A stretch of 64,000 bases of DNA. Source: Ralstonia sp. A12. Its GTDB lineage: Bacteria; Pseudomonadota; Gammaproteobacteria; Burkholderiales; Burkholderiaceae. Where the stretch lies: contig NZ_JSZO01000016.1 in assembly GCF_000801955.1 (NCBI RefSeq), positions 1 to 64,000 of the forward strand, given 5' to 3'. Shown here piece by piece: positions 17,014 to 24,718 of this stretch (position 1 is the first letter of the stretch; each line of letters begins with the position of its first letter). A program made the position numbers and the translations under genes. The notes beneath the pieces were generated by a model. It did not search any database and had not been told where the DNA came from. It worked only from the letters and a program-made list of their open reading frames with translations.

Positions 17014-18288
17014 CTAGCGCGTCGCCAGATAGTCGAGCACGCCGTGCCCGGCTGCTGCGCCCGTCGCAAAACATGCCGTCAGCAGGTAACCGCCGGTCGG
17101 CGCTTCCCAATCGAGCATCTCGCCAGCGCAGAACACGCCGGGCAGTTGCTCGATCATCAGGTTCGCATCCAGCGCTTCAAACGCCACGCCGCCCGCGCTG
17201 CTGATCGCCTCGTCGATGGGCCGGGTGCGCGTGAGCCGCAATGGCAACGCCTTGATGGCAGCGGCCAACTGCGCGAGATCGGCAAACGCCTCCTTCGACA
17301 GACACTCGCGCAGCAGCCCCAGCTTCACACCGGTGATGTTCAGTTTGCTCTGCAGATGGCTCGACATCGAGCGCGCGCCGCGCGGGCGCATCAGCTCATC
17401 GGTCACACGCTGCGCACTCCACCCGGGCGCCAAGTCCAGCCAGATCGTCGTTTCACCGTCTGCGGCAAGCGCATCGCGAATGGGCGCTGACAACGCATAG
17501 ACGAGGCTGCCCTCCACCCCCGTCTGCGTGACCATGAACTCGCCCTGGCGGAATTGCAGCGCACCGTCGTCACCCGACGGCAAGCCAATGCCAACCGACT
17601 TGACGGGCTGCCCCGCAAAGCGCTCCTGAAAATACGCGCTCCAGTCTGCATCAAACCCACAGTTGGCGGGCTGGAGCGGCAACACCTGCACACCGCGCGC
17701 CGCCAGGTGCGGCACCCAGGCGCCATCCGAACCCAGGCGCGGCCAACTGCCCCCACCCATGGCGAGAACAACGGCATCGGCCTGCACAACGCGCTCGCCG
17801 TCAGGTGTGTCGAAGCGCAGTACCTGTGCATGGCCCGGTTCCGACGCGGCCCCCCAACCAACCCAGCGATGCCGCATCTGCAACTGCACGCCCGCCTCAC
17901 GCAGCCGATGCAACCACGCGCGCAGCAACGGCGCCGCCTTCATCTCGGTCGGAAACACACGGCCCGAGCTGCCGACAAACGTATCGATGCCAAGCCCATG
18001 AATCCACGCGCGCAGTGCATCGGGGTTGAAGCGGTTGATGAGCGGCGCAAGGGCATCGCGCCGCGCGCGATAGCGCCCGAGAAACGCGTCCAGCGGCTCC
18101 GAATGCGTGATGTTCATCCCGCCAATGCCCGCCAGCAGAAACTTGCGCCCCGCCGACGGCATGGCATCGAACACCGCCACACGCACGCCTTGGCGAGACA
18201 ACACTTCAGCGGCCATCAGCCCGGCAGGGCCAGCGCCGATCACGGCAACAAGGGGAGCACCCAGAGGGGCATTCAGTGGTTCAGACAT
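17014..18288 (-). CDS. HI0933/YhiN-like FAD-dependent flavoprotein
   Basis: A 424-residue NAD(P)/FAD-dependent oxidoreductase of the HI0933/YhiN-like group (TIGR03862-type). Near the N-terminus VAVIGAGPAGLMAAEVL is the dinucleotide-binding loop, followed by AGRKFLLAGIGGMNITHSEP, typical of the family. The C-terminus keeps the second FAD contact, VFCAGEMLDWEAPTGGYLL. Length is normal. The ATG at 18288 gives a standard N-terminus; a further ATG at 18336 would add 16 unlikely residues. Its reaction is unknown. Convergent with the methyltransferase gene with only 4 bases between the stops. Confidence 0.85.
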   Translation of the reverse strand: MSEPLNAPLGAPLVAVIGAGPAGLMAAEVLSRQGVRVAVFDAMPSAGRKFLLAGIGGMNITHSEPLDAFLGRYRARRDALAPLINRFNPDALRAWIHGLGIDTFVGSSGRVFPTEMKAAPLLRAWLHRLREAGVQLQMRHRWVGWGAASEPGHAQVLRFDTPDGERVVQADAVVLAMGGGSWPRLGSDGAWVPHLAARGVQVLPLQPANCGFDADWSAYFQERFAGQPVKSVGIGLPSGDDGALQFRQGEFMVTQTGVEGSLVYALSAPIRDALAADGETTIWLDLAPGWSAQRVTDELMRPRGARSMSSHLQSKLNITGVKLGLLRECLSKEAFADLAQLAAAIKALPLRLTRTRPIDEAISSAGGVAFEALDANLMIEQLPGVFCAGEMLDWEAPTGGYLLTACFATGAAAGHGVLDYLATR

Positions 18289-18375
18289 GCAAAGGTGAAT
18301 CAGAGAAAACACAGTGGCGCCCGTCGCGGGCGTCATGACATGAGATGCGATGAAATGAGATACGCAGTCGTACGC

Positions 18376-18717
18376 TCAGGCACCCAGCAGCCTGCGCGCC
18401 AGCACCGACTGCATGTCGCGCCGCCCATCGGCAATGAGGTAAATGATGACGTGGTTGCCCGAGACGCGATAAATCACCCGATACGGCTTGAACGCGGTTT
18501 GCCGAAACTCCTTGATACCAAGCGCGGCCAGTTCTTTCGGGTAATTGCCGCGCTCCGGGTGCATCGCCAGGCTCTCCACAACCTCCTGAAGCTGGTCGAG
18601 CACGTAGTTTGCGTTGGCAATGCAATCAAACTCGGCGATGTAGTCGTAGATCGATTCCAGGTCTTGCTCAGCACCCTGCGTGAGCAACACCTGAAACGCT
18701 GCTGACGCCTTGGCCAT
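18376..18717 (-). CDS. ParE/RelE family toxin
   Basis: A 113-residue type II toxin of the ParE/RelE fold. Seen: AEQDLESIYDYIAE near the N-terminus, VLDQLQEVVESLAMHPERGN in the middle and the closing strands KPYRVIYRVSGNHVIIYLIADGRRD. Family members poison DNA gyrase (ParE) or cut mRNA on the ribosome (RelE); the long helical hairpin and sequence style favour ParE. The start overlaps the antitoxin stop by one base (TGATG), so the antitoxin is made first. Length is slightly above the usual ~95-100. Confidence 0.85.
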   Translation of the reverse strand: MAKASAAFQVLLTQGAEQDLESIYDYIAEFDCIANANYVLDQLQEVVESLAMHPERGNYPKELAALGIKEFRQTAFKPYRVIYRVSGNHVIIYLIADGRRDMQSVLARRLLGA

Positions 18718-18992
18718 CAGCCCTCCGAACGCTTGGCGCGCAAACGTGCCAGCACATCACCAGCGGGCTTGACCTTGCCGTCTGCCACCTCTTGCGTGCC
18801 CAGTGCCAGGATCTTCAGCAGCGCAAGCGTTTCCTGCGTCTCTTCATAGGAAGCCACATCCTGCAGAACGGCCTTGGCTTCTCCGTTCTGGGTGATGACC
18901 AACGGCGCCCGCTGCTCGGCCAATTGCGTGAGCACCTCGGCAGCATTGGCTTTGAGATAGCTGATCGGTTTGACTTGAGAGGAGTAGCGCAT
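18717..18992 (-). CDS. Phd/YefM family antitoxin
   Basis: A 91-residue antitoxin. The N-terminal Phd/YefM DNA-binding fold is visible in VKPISYLKANAAEVLTQLAE followed by LVITQNGEAKAVLQDVASYE; the C-terminal helix (about 50-91) would wrap the toxin. It is first in the toxin-antitoxin pair. Such antitoxins usually repress their own promoter, which here would lie in the 160 bases before 18992, shared with the divergent methyltransferase gene. The pairing of a Phd-type antitoxin with a ParE-type toxin is a known hybrid combination. Confidence 0.85.
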   Translation of the reverse strand: MRYSSQVKPISYLKANAAEVLTQLAEQRAPLVITQNGEAKAVLQDVASYEETQETLALLKILALGTQEVADGKVKPAGDVLARLRAKRSEG

Positions 18993-19155
18993 GGTGGTTC
19001 CTGACCAGTTCGGACAGGACTGAATATAGTCTTTTTACGGACCCCAGACAACCGACGGCATACGGGCTCGCCCCGCTTTCGGTAAACTGGCACCCACTTC
19101 CGCTTTTCTCCCGGCGCCTGCGCCCACGCTGCAGTGCGCCCAAGTTGTCCTGACG

Positions 19156-19992
19156 ATGTCCAACACCACCCACGAAATCCGCCCCAACCAGTCCATCGAG
19201 CTGCTCAAGGAACTGCACATCCTGACGCGCGACGGCAAGATGAACCAGGACAGCCGCCGCAAGCTCAAGCAGGTGTATCACCTGTTCCAGTTCATCGAGC
19301 CGCTGCTGGCTGATGTGCAGCAAACCAAGGGGCATGTCTCGCTGGTCGATCACGGCGCTGGCAAGTCGTACCTGGGCTTCATCCTGTACGACCTGTTCTG
19401 CAAAGAACAACCCGGCGACGGCACCTCGCACATCTACGGCATTGAAACGCGCGAAGAACTGGTCACCAAGTCGACCGAGCTTGCCGCGCGGCTCGGCTTC
19501 AAGGGCATGTCGTTCCTGAACTTGTCAGTAGCGGAGTCGATTACGTCAGACCGCCTGCCGGCCACCATCGACATCGTGACCGCGCTGCATGCCTGCAACA
19601 CAGCCACCGACGACGCCATCCGCTTTGCGTTGGAAAAGCATGCGCAGTCCATCGTGATCGTGCCGTGCTGTCAGGCAGAGGTGGCCGGCGTGCTGCGCAA
19701 GAACAAAGGCAAATCGCTCGGCAACGCGCTGACCGAGATCTGGCGCCACCCGCTGCACACGCGTGAATTCGGCAGCCAGGTCACCAACGTGCTGCGCTGC
19801 CTGCAGTTGGAAGCCCACGGCTATCAAGTGAGCGTGACGGAACTGGTCGGCTGGGAACATTCCATGAAGAACGAGCTGATCATTGCGCAGTACAAGAACC
19901 TGCCGCGCCGGCGCCCCACCGAGCGGCTGCATGAGGTGATCAGCACGCTGGGGCTGGAAGAACTGCACGAGCGGTTTTTTGCGCCGGCTTGA
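19156..19992 (+). CDS. SAM-dependent methyltransferase (METTL25/GSTCD-like domain)
   Basis: A 278-residue protein with a methyltransferase domain of the PF13679 type. Seen: LVDHGAGKSYLGFILYDLF (SAM loop with the Gly-Lys variant of this family), YGIETREELVTKS, LHACNTATDDAIRFAL and VPCCQAEV, the last two corresponding to the HxC...D and PCC features of the family. The substrate is unknown. The gene is monocistronic, ending in a strong terminator at 20028-20063, and is divergent from the toxin-antitoxin pair. Confidence 0.8.
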   Translation: MSNTTHEIRPNQSIELLKELHILTRDGKMNQDSRRKLKQVYHLFQFIEPLLADVQQTKGHVSLVDHGAGKSYLGFILYDLFCKEQPGDGTSHIYGIETREELVTKSTELAARLGFKGMSFLNLSVAESITSDRLPATIDIVTALHACNTATDDAIRFALEKHAQSIVIVPCCQAEVAGVLRKNKGKSLGNALTEIWRHPLHTREFGSQVTNVLRCLQLEAHGYQVSVTELVGWEHSMKNELIIAQYKNLPRRRPTERLHEVISTLGLEELHERFFAPA

Positions 19993-20027
19993 TGGCGCAC
20001 GGCGCTTGAGGCGCTTCCAACATGCAG

Positions 20028-20063
20028 AAAGGGCCTGAACCGTTGGTTCAAGCCCTTTTTTCT
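20028..20063 (+). terminator. Intrinsic terminator
   Basis: AAAGGGCCTGAACC-GTT-GGTTCAAGCCC followed by a run of six T. The stem has one bulge. The preceding A-run means it could also work for the convergent fimbrial adhesin gene ending at 20083. Confidence 0.8.
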
Positions 20064-20082
20064 TTACTACCGCCTGGCGGCC

Positions 20083-21078
20083 TCAGTTGTAGTCAAACCG
20101 CAGCGTCGCGCTCGCATTTGCACGGCCAGCCGTGACGGTTCCGGTGCGGTAGTAGCGAGCAGAAATCGGCACATTCAACGCGGCGCCAGCAGCGTTGCTC
20201 ACTGTCGTCAGGGTCGTGGAATTGACGACCAGCGGGGCACCGCCAAAGAGCACCTGCACGCCAATGCCTTGTGCAACACCCGCGCCCCCCGCTCCCGTCA
20301 AGGCCACCGTCGTAGTGGGGCCACCAGCGGCTCGTGTACCTTGCAACGACATTCTGACGCGTGGCGAAGCGGCGCAAGTCAGCCCGATATTTTGGGGTCC
20401 ACGGGTGGTGGATACCGAGCCGACGTTAGCGAACGAGCTAGCCGCGACGTTACCCAGCGGAATGGTGATGCTCGCCGTGTTGACCGAGCAAGTAGGGTTT
20501 TGAACCGTGAAGGCCGCGGCAAAATTTAAACTTATATTCACCACGTTATTCGTGACGGATCTAGCAACCTGACCGGCTGCAATGGTACCAGGCGTAATCG
20601 CACCAGTCTTTACGAGACGGGCCCTAAAGGTTCGATTGGTGTATTGAAACCCTTGCCCTGGCCCCCGACTCGTCGATCCCTGCATAGGAAAAAAAAGGCC
20701 ACCGTCGAACCCATTGTCCAAGAGTTGGACTGAGAGACCAACCCCTGGAATATTTGTTGCATAAACATTTGGGATAGAGGTTGCGGCAGTGAACCTAGTC
20801 AACTCGTAGCGATAATTAATGGTACCGGCAGTGCAGAAGGGATTCGTGGTCCATCCAGGGGAAGAGACTTGCTCCGCGATGATGCCGCCTACTGCAAGAC
20901 TTGCCGGCACCGTGATAGTGCCAAAATTGACCGTCTGAGGCCCTGACTGAACAGGAATAGAGCAGGTTTGCGCGTACACAGACGAGGAGAAAATCCACGC
21001 ACCCAGGCTGAGCAGCCAGACAAAACATAAGCCGAGATGGCGCTGTTTTAATGCCAGAAAATAACGAAATGAAAACAT
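20083..21078 (-). CDS. Two-domain fimbrial adhesin (tip subunit)
   Basis: A 331-residue exported protein. A signal peptide (about 1-36, ending VYAQ) precedes an N-terminal domain (about 37-190) with Cys in TCSIPV and NPFCTAG, and a C-terminal pilin domain (about 195-331) that starts NPTCSVNTASITIPLG and ends ASATLRFDYN, with the second Cys in LTCAAS. This two-domain layout and the Tyr-bearing last strand match FimH-like tip adhesins of chaperone-usher fimbriae. ATG at 21078 is chosen because GGAG lies six bases upstream. It is the last gene of a chaperone-pilin-adhesin group with no usher. The receptor is unknown. Confidence 0.75.
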   Translation of the reverse strand: MFSFRYFLALKQRHLGLCFVWLLSLGAWIFSSSVYAQTCSIPVQSGPQTVNFGTITVPASLAVGGIIAEQVSSPGWTTNPFCTAGTINYRYELTRFTAATSIPNVYATNIPGVGLSVQLLDNGFDGGLFFPMQGSTSRGPGQGFQYTNRTFRARLVKTGAITPGTIAAGQVARSVTNNVVNISLNFAAAFTVQNPTCSVNTASITIPLGNVAASSFANVGSVSTTRGPQNIGLTCAASPRVRMSLQGTRAAGGPTTTVALTGAGGAGVAQGIGVQVLFGGAPLVVNSTTLTTVSNAAGAALNVPISARYYRTGTVTAGRANASATLRFDYN

Positions 21079-21330
21079 GGCCACTCCAATTTACTCAAGA
21101 ATCCAATTACACAAGGCGCAGTTGACTACCTCATCACCCACAGACAGCCCAATATTTTCACTCGTGTTCATGGAAACACTTCGATTATGACTTCACAAAC
21201 CATGAAGATCGATTGATTCCAATTGCCCAGCATCTCGCATCATCTCGCCGCCTAACAACATTGAAGTGCCTACTCACACGCGAGAAAAAAGACGGTACTT
21301 GCAATCGTTGTCTCAGACGATGCCCCGCGA

Positions 21331-21894
21331 TCAGTTGATGGTGAACGTCAACGTGGCCGTCGTATTGGCCGTACCGGCAGCCGGGGTTGCCCCGACCAGC
21401 CCGGTGGTGTAGTAGCGCGCCCCAACGCGCACCGTGACGGTGCTGGCGCCGGTAATCGGGACGCCGACGTTGCGGCTCAGCAGCGTCGTGGGTGTGCCAG
21501 TCGTGCCGACGCTATACAAAAGCTGCACACCCACGCCGCGCGCAACCCCGGGGTTACCGTAGCCGGTCAAAGCCAGCACGGTGGTGTCCGAGGTGGCGGA
21601 GTGTTGCGTGCCAGTCATCGTCATCGTCATTCCGGGACTGCCGGTGCAGCTCAGTGTGATGTTTTGCATCCCGGCAGTAGGAGAGACAGCGCCAACTGCC
21701 GTGAGCGTGCTGGCTGCAACGTCACCAAGAGGAATCGTGAGCGACGCCCCCCCCGTAATCTGGCAATTCCCGGTAATGTTGCCCGTTACGTTAACCGTGG
21801 ACGTTTGAGCAAGTGCCTCGGTAGCGCCGCCGGCCATCAGCAGCAGGGCAGCCAGTACATGGGGCAGGCAACGCTTGGTGTTCGCAATCTTCAT
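21331..21894 (-). CDS. Fimbrial major subunit-like pilin
   Basis: A 187-residue exported pilin. Signal peptide about 1-29 (ending EALAQ); then VTGNITGNCQITGG with the first pilin Cys, LSCTGSPG with the second, and the C-terminal donor-site strand TATLTFTIN. It strongly resembles the pilin domain of the adhesin that follows (GARYYTTG versus SARYYRTG), so the two evolved together. The start at 21894 gives a clean signal peptide. It lies between the chaperone and the adhesin genes. Confidence 0.8.
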   Translation of the reverse strand: MKIANTKRCLPHVLAALLLMAGGATEALAQTSTVNVTGNITGNCQITGGASLTIPLGDVAASTLTAVGAVSPTAGMQNITLSCTGSPGMTMTMTGTQHSATSDTTVLALTGYGNPGVARGVGVQLLYSVGTTGTPTTLLSRNVGVPITGASTVTVRVGARYYTTGLVGATPAAGTANTTATLTFTIN

Positions 21895-21978
21895 GAAGAA
21901 CTCTGTGGGTGGAAGGTTTGGCAATAGCGCCGGTTACGGTCAAGGGTTTTGCAGTGCACGCGTGCCTGCAGAAAATCG

Positions 21979-22728
21979 TTAGGGCGCAAGCCGAACTTCC
22001 TGCTCGCTTGACCCACCAAAATCGTCCATCACTTCAAAGCTGGCCAGAACATCGCCACTGGGGCGGCTCGTGAGCTTGAGCGGCGCGAGCGAAAACGTGG
22101 TCGTGGCGTGAGGTGCCACAAAGCCGCCCTCACCCGTGCGCTTGAGTACACCGTCAACCTTCAGCCCAACATCGCCAAAGTTGACGTAGTACGGCGTGGG
22201 GTTGCTCACCTCCAGGGCAACGTCCTTGCCCTTCTCGCCAGCCACCCACTTCCAACTGAGCTGCTTGAATGCCGTTGCGGCATCCCCTTGCAAGCCCGAC
22301 GGGCGGAAGAACAGCTTGATACGCGTGCGCACCGCAAACTGGATGTTGTTGTCGGCGTCTGAATCCGCCGCCTTGGGCGGCACCTCCAGCACGTTGAACC
22401 AGTACAGCGTTTCTTGGTTGTCCGGCAGCGGGTCACCCGTGTAGCTCAACCGAGCAGCTTGGCCACTGCCGGGCTCCATGCGAAACATGGGCGGCCGGAT
22501 AAAGAACGGTGTCTTGATGGTCTCCGGCGTTGCCGATGGGTCGCCCGCGTCCACCCACACCTGCACCAGCACAGGCCGCGTGCCCTCGTTATCCAAGGGC
22601 ACCGTCACCTCCTTCACATTGGCGGGATAGATGACACGCGTCCCGCCGATGACCACACCGGCTTGCACTGCACTGGCACCGCACCCCATCACCAAGAGGC
22701 AAGCGGCCATAAAACGGCGGAGAGACAT
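21979..22728 (-). CDS. PapD-like periplasmic fimbrial chaperone
   Basis: A 249-residue exported protein: signal peptide about 1-23, then two immunoglobulin-like domains. Family features: GTRVIYPANVKEVTVPLDN at the start of domain 1, PPMFRMEPGSGQAARL (the G1 strand and the conserved Arg), then TLYWFNVLEVPPKA and FRTRIKLFFRP-like NIQFAVRTRIKLFFRP. Such chaperones hold fimbrial subunits in the periplasm until an usher takes them. First gene of a minus-strand group (chaperone, pilin, adhesin). No usher is within the group; the nearest is at 38138-40939. Confidence 0.88.
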   Translation of the reverse strand: MSLRRFMAACLLVMGCGASAVQAGVVIGGTRVIYPANVKEVTVPLDNEGTRPVLVQVWVDAGDPSATPETIKTPFFIRPPMFRMEPGSGQAARLSYTGDPLPDNQETLYWFNVLEVPPKAADSDADNNIQFAVRTRIKLFFRPSGLQGDAATAFKQLSWKWVAGEKGKDVALEVSNPTPYYVNFGDVGLKVDGVLKRTGEGGFVAPHATTTFSLAPLKLTSRPSGDVLASFEVMDDFGGSSEQEVRLAP

Positions 22729-23031
22729 GCATCACCTCATCGTTGGAGTCGGAATGGAGAGGACCTGACCCACTGGCGCGTTTGCTGCCCCCATGTGCAG
22801 CAGCTTGCGGTGTGGGGAGATCTCAGAAGGCGCTCAGCCGTACTGGCAGCAGAGCAAATAGACAGGTCCGAAACTCCGGGGCCTGATTGTGACGATCAAC
22901 GGCCCACGGCGTTATCAGACGGCTCTTAAATTTGAAGGCACAGTCACCAACATTTGACTGGCAGCGCGGCGTTGCACCGGCTTGATGGCATCCCTGCCCG
23001 TCTCAGGGATACGTCTTTCTATCTTTTATCG
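22729..23031. other. Gene-free upstream region of the chaperone
   Basis: No gene seen. It should hold the promoter of the chaperone-pilin-adhesin group reading left; I could not pick a convincing -35/-10 pair. The right part marks the end of the C4-like element. Confidence 0.4.
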
Positions 23032-23307
23032 TTACTGGCGCTCGCCAGCCCGCTCTAAGGCGGTCAGCACTTCCCACGTGTCAGGGTTGACCTGACACCC
23101 TTCCAGCACCATCGACACAAACGCGCCGATGCCATCCAGAAACCCCGCCCGAAACTCTGGCGGCTGCCGGGCGGCGTAGGCCAGTTCCCAGCGCAGCGTG
23201 TCGGGCCGGAGCTGGCGGTGGGTGCGCAGATCGGTCTGCGTGTAGCGCAGGTAGTCTCGCGCGGCCAGTGCGCCGGTCAGGTAGATGCGGCGTTGGGTTG
23301 GCGTCAT
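23032..23307 (-). CDS. Small hypothetical protein controlled by a C4-like antisense unit
   Basis: A 91-residue soluble protein with a helical N-terminal half (RRIYLTGALAARDYLRYTQT) and an acidic C-terminal part (GFLDGIGAFVSMVLEG). I do not recognise the family. Its ATG overlaps the stop of a 30-codon leader reading frame (ATGA), so its translation probably depends on the leader. It occupies the place that the antirepressor gene takes in phage P1/P7 c4-icd-ant units and that inhibitor genes take in related phage and satellite units. A role as a prophage-derived regulator is inference. Confidence 0.6.
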   Translation of the reverse strand: MTPTQRRIYLTGALAARDYLRYTQTDLRTHRQLRPDTLRWELAYAARQPPEFRAGFLDGIGAFVSMVLEGCQVNPDTWEVLTALERAGERQ

Positions 23308-23396
23308 TGCGCACCTCCTGACCGGCAGGTTTGGGGGCGGCGTGTGGGTGGGGATGGGTAAGACGCGGGGCGGTGCCCGCGTTGGGTGCTTGGCAT
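23304..23396 (-). CDS. Short leader reading frame coupled to the next gene
   Basis: A 30-codon reading frame with ATG at 23396, preceded six bases earlier by a strong AAGGAGG (23407-23401). It is Pro/Arg-rich (MPSTQRGHRPASYPSPPTR) and ends in ATGA shared with the 91-residue gene. The ribosome-binding site sits in a hairpin (CTCCTT pairing with AAGGAG) and is also complementary to the loop of the C4-like RNA upstream. This matches the icd/orfX leader in P1-type c4 operons, whose translation opens the following gene. The peptide itself may have no function. Confidence 0.6.
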   Translation of the reverse strand: MPSTQRGHRPASYPSPPTRRPQTCRSGGAQ

Positions 23397-23448
23397 AGAG
23401 CCTCCTTGGGATTGAAGGAGACCCGCCATCTCGGCGCTAAACGAGGGT

Positions 23449-23526
23449 GGCGGGCCTGACGGTGGTGTTAGCGACCCGGCCCCCAAGGAAACCGGTAGAC
23501 CCGAAGGTCTCACCACCCGGCCCGCC
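23449..23526 (-). ncRNA. C4/CI-like antisense RNA (phage immunity type)
   Basis: On the minus strand nested stems are visible: an outer GGCGGGCC (23526-23519) with GGCCCGCC (23456-23449), an inner GGTGGTG (23517-23511) with CACCACC (23467-23461), and a hairpin AGACC-TTCG-GGTCT (23510-23497) capped by a stable C(UUCG)G loop. The unpaired part contains TTTCCTTGGGG (23491-23481), of which TCCTTGGG is exactly complementary to CCCAAGGA (23410-23403), the ribosome-binding region of the leader frame. GAGACC (23511-23506) is complementary to GGTCTC at 23423-23418. This is the arrangement of the C4 antisense RNA of phages P1/P7 and CI RNA of P4. The family match is my recollection, not a search. Confidence 0.6.
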
Positions 23527-23632
23527 AGAGTAGGCGCGAACGGGAGCAGCAGTGCGATTGCGTGCAGCAATCGTCCGCCCTTGGTGTTTCAGGTCGCTAA
23601 ACCCGGCTACCGTTGGTGCGGCAGCGGTCGCA

Positions 23633-23638
23633 ATTATA
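23633..23638 (-). promoter_or_regulatory. -10 box of the C4-like unit
   Basis: A perfect TATAAT on the minus strand (23638-23633), about 107 bases before the structured RNA. No good -35 box is seen at 16-18 bases. C4 and CI transcripts are made from a constitutive promoter upstream of the RNA, which fits this position. Confidence 0.45.
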
Positions 23639-23702
23639 GCGATGCGGGCGCGGCCCGGATTCTGATTCTTCGGCGTCGATACGGCTGCGAGCCCCGCCGA
23701 CA

Positions 23703-23976
23703 CACTAAGACCCAGCGCTGACTCTCAAAGACCCGATGGTCGACTCTTTTAGACCCGCCGCTGGCTCTCTGCGTCTCGACGCTGGCTCTCTGCGTCTCGA
23801 CGCTGGCGCTAAAAGACCCGAGGGGTGACTCTTTTTGTCTCGGCGCTGGCTCTCCGAGTCTCGGCGCTGTCTCTCAAAGACCCGATAGCCGACTCTTTTT
23901 GACCCGGCACCGGGGCTTTGCGTCTTGGCATCGACTCATCAAGACCCGATGCCGGCTCTCCCACACCCGGCAGTGA
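23703..23976. repeat. Array of about 13 degenerate 20-22-bp repeats
   Basis: Contiguous units with a common pattern: a CTCT start, then GACCCG or GTCTCG in the centre, then a GCTGG-like end. Unit starts: 23721, 23743, 23765, 23786, 23807, 23828, 23850, 23871, 23892, 23914, 23934 and 23956, plus a partial unit at 23703. The units at 23765 and 23786 are identical. Many contain a small dyad, e.g. GACC-CGAT-GGTC and GCGTC-TC-GACGC. There are no unique spacers, so it is not CRISPR. Both strands lack a convincing gene. It lies just upstream of the C4-like promoter. Confidence 0.75.
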
Positions 23977-24140
23977 CATGTCGCGCCTCGCGCGCCGCTC
24001 CCACATCGTCAAGCGCATAGGAGTTTTCGGATTCTGCGGCCAAAACGGCCCTTCGGCCTTGCGGTCACGCGCCTTGCCCGCCACTCTCGCGCGGTCGTGC
24101 CAACCGGCATGACGTGGTTGTTCAACTCATAAGGCATGCA

Positions 24141-24611
24141 ATGACGCAAAACCTGATTTCGTTTGCCCCCACCACCACTGATCTGGCCGCCATTGACGGC
24201 GCGCTCAAGACGCTGGAAGACAAGCTCATCGGCCTGATCGACCTCTCCCCCACCGAGCGCCACACGCTCACCAAAATGGGCGACAAATCTGAAGCCTTCT
24301 GCCGCCAGGCGGTGGAAATCCTCGGCACCAACCCGAACGTGCTGCCGCCCAACTTCAACGTGGCGGAAATGCGCCGCGATCTGGCGGGCTTCGACACGCT
24401 GCGCACGCGCCTCATCCGCATCGAAAAGCTCACTGAAAAAATGCGCGACTCGCAACTTGCGCTGGGCAGCGATGTGATGACCGCCGCACTGGAGGGCTAT
24501 GCCTTGCTGAAGGTGGCCGGCAAGGGTGAAGCGCTGGATACCGCACGCAAGGCGCTGTCGGTGCGGTTCAGCAGCCGCACGGTGAAAAAGGAACCGGCGC
24601 CAGCACAGTAA
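24141..24611 (+). CDS. Hypothetical protein, 156 residues
   Basis: A soluble, almost wholly helical protein (TDLAAIDGALKTLEDKLIGL; RRDLAGFDTLRTRLIRIEKL) with a basic C-terminal tail. I do not recognise the family. AAGG at 24131-24134 supports the ATG at 24141. No signal peptide or membrane segment. The length and pattern resemble small helical-bundle proteins. It is followed by a strong terminator, so it stands alone between the repeat array and the first autotransporter gene. Confidence 0.65.
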   Translation: MTQNLISFAPTTTDLAAIDGALKTLEDKLIGLIDLSPTERHTLTKMGDKSEAFCRQAVEILGTNPNVLPPNFNVAEMRRDLAGFDTLRTRLIRIEKLTEKMRDSQLALGSDVMTAALEGYALLKVAGKGEALDTARKALSVRFSSRTVKKEPAPAQ

Positions 24612-24631
24612 CGCTGCACCGCCAGTCAGCC

Positions 24632-24661
24632 AGCCCCCGCCCCGTGCGGGGGCTTTTGCTT
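24632..24661 (+). terminator. Intrinsic terminator
   Basis: AGCCCCCGC (24632-24640), loop CCCGT, GCGGGGGCT (24646-24654), followed by TTTGCTTT. Perfect nine-base stem. Confidence 0.85.
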
Positions 24662-24718
24662 TGGGCCAGCGCCCGCCAGGCGTTGCGGGCCATGCACGCG
24701 CATCGGCCCCAATGTGCA

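Noticed and set aside
23437-23703. Minus-strand 88-codon frame overlapping the C4-like RNA (contains GSTGFLGGRVANTT)
   Set aside because: Its Met lies upstream of the TATAAT box, and the DNA is better explained as structured RNA. It recalls phage Ash-type frames that overlap CI/C4 RNAs, but I cannot support it as a gene.
23703-23976. CRISPR array
   Set aside because: Units are contiguous and degenerate with no unique spacers between identical repeats, and no cas gene is in the window.
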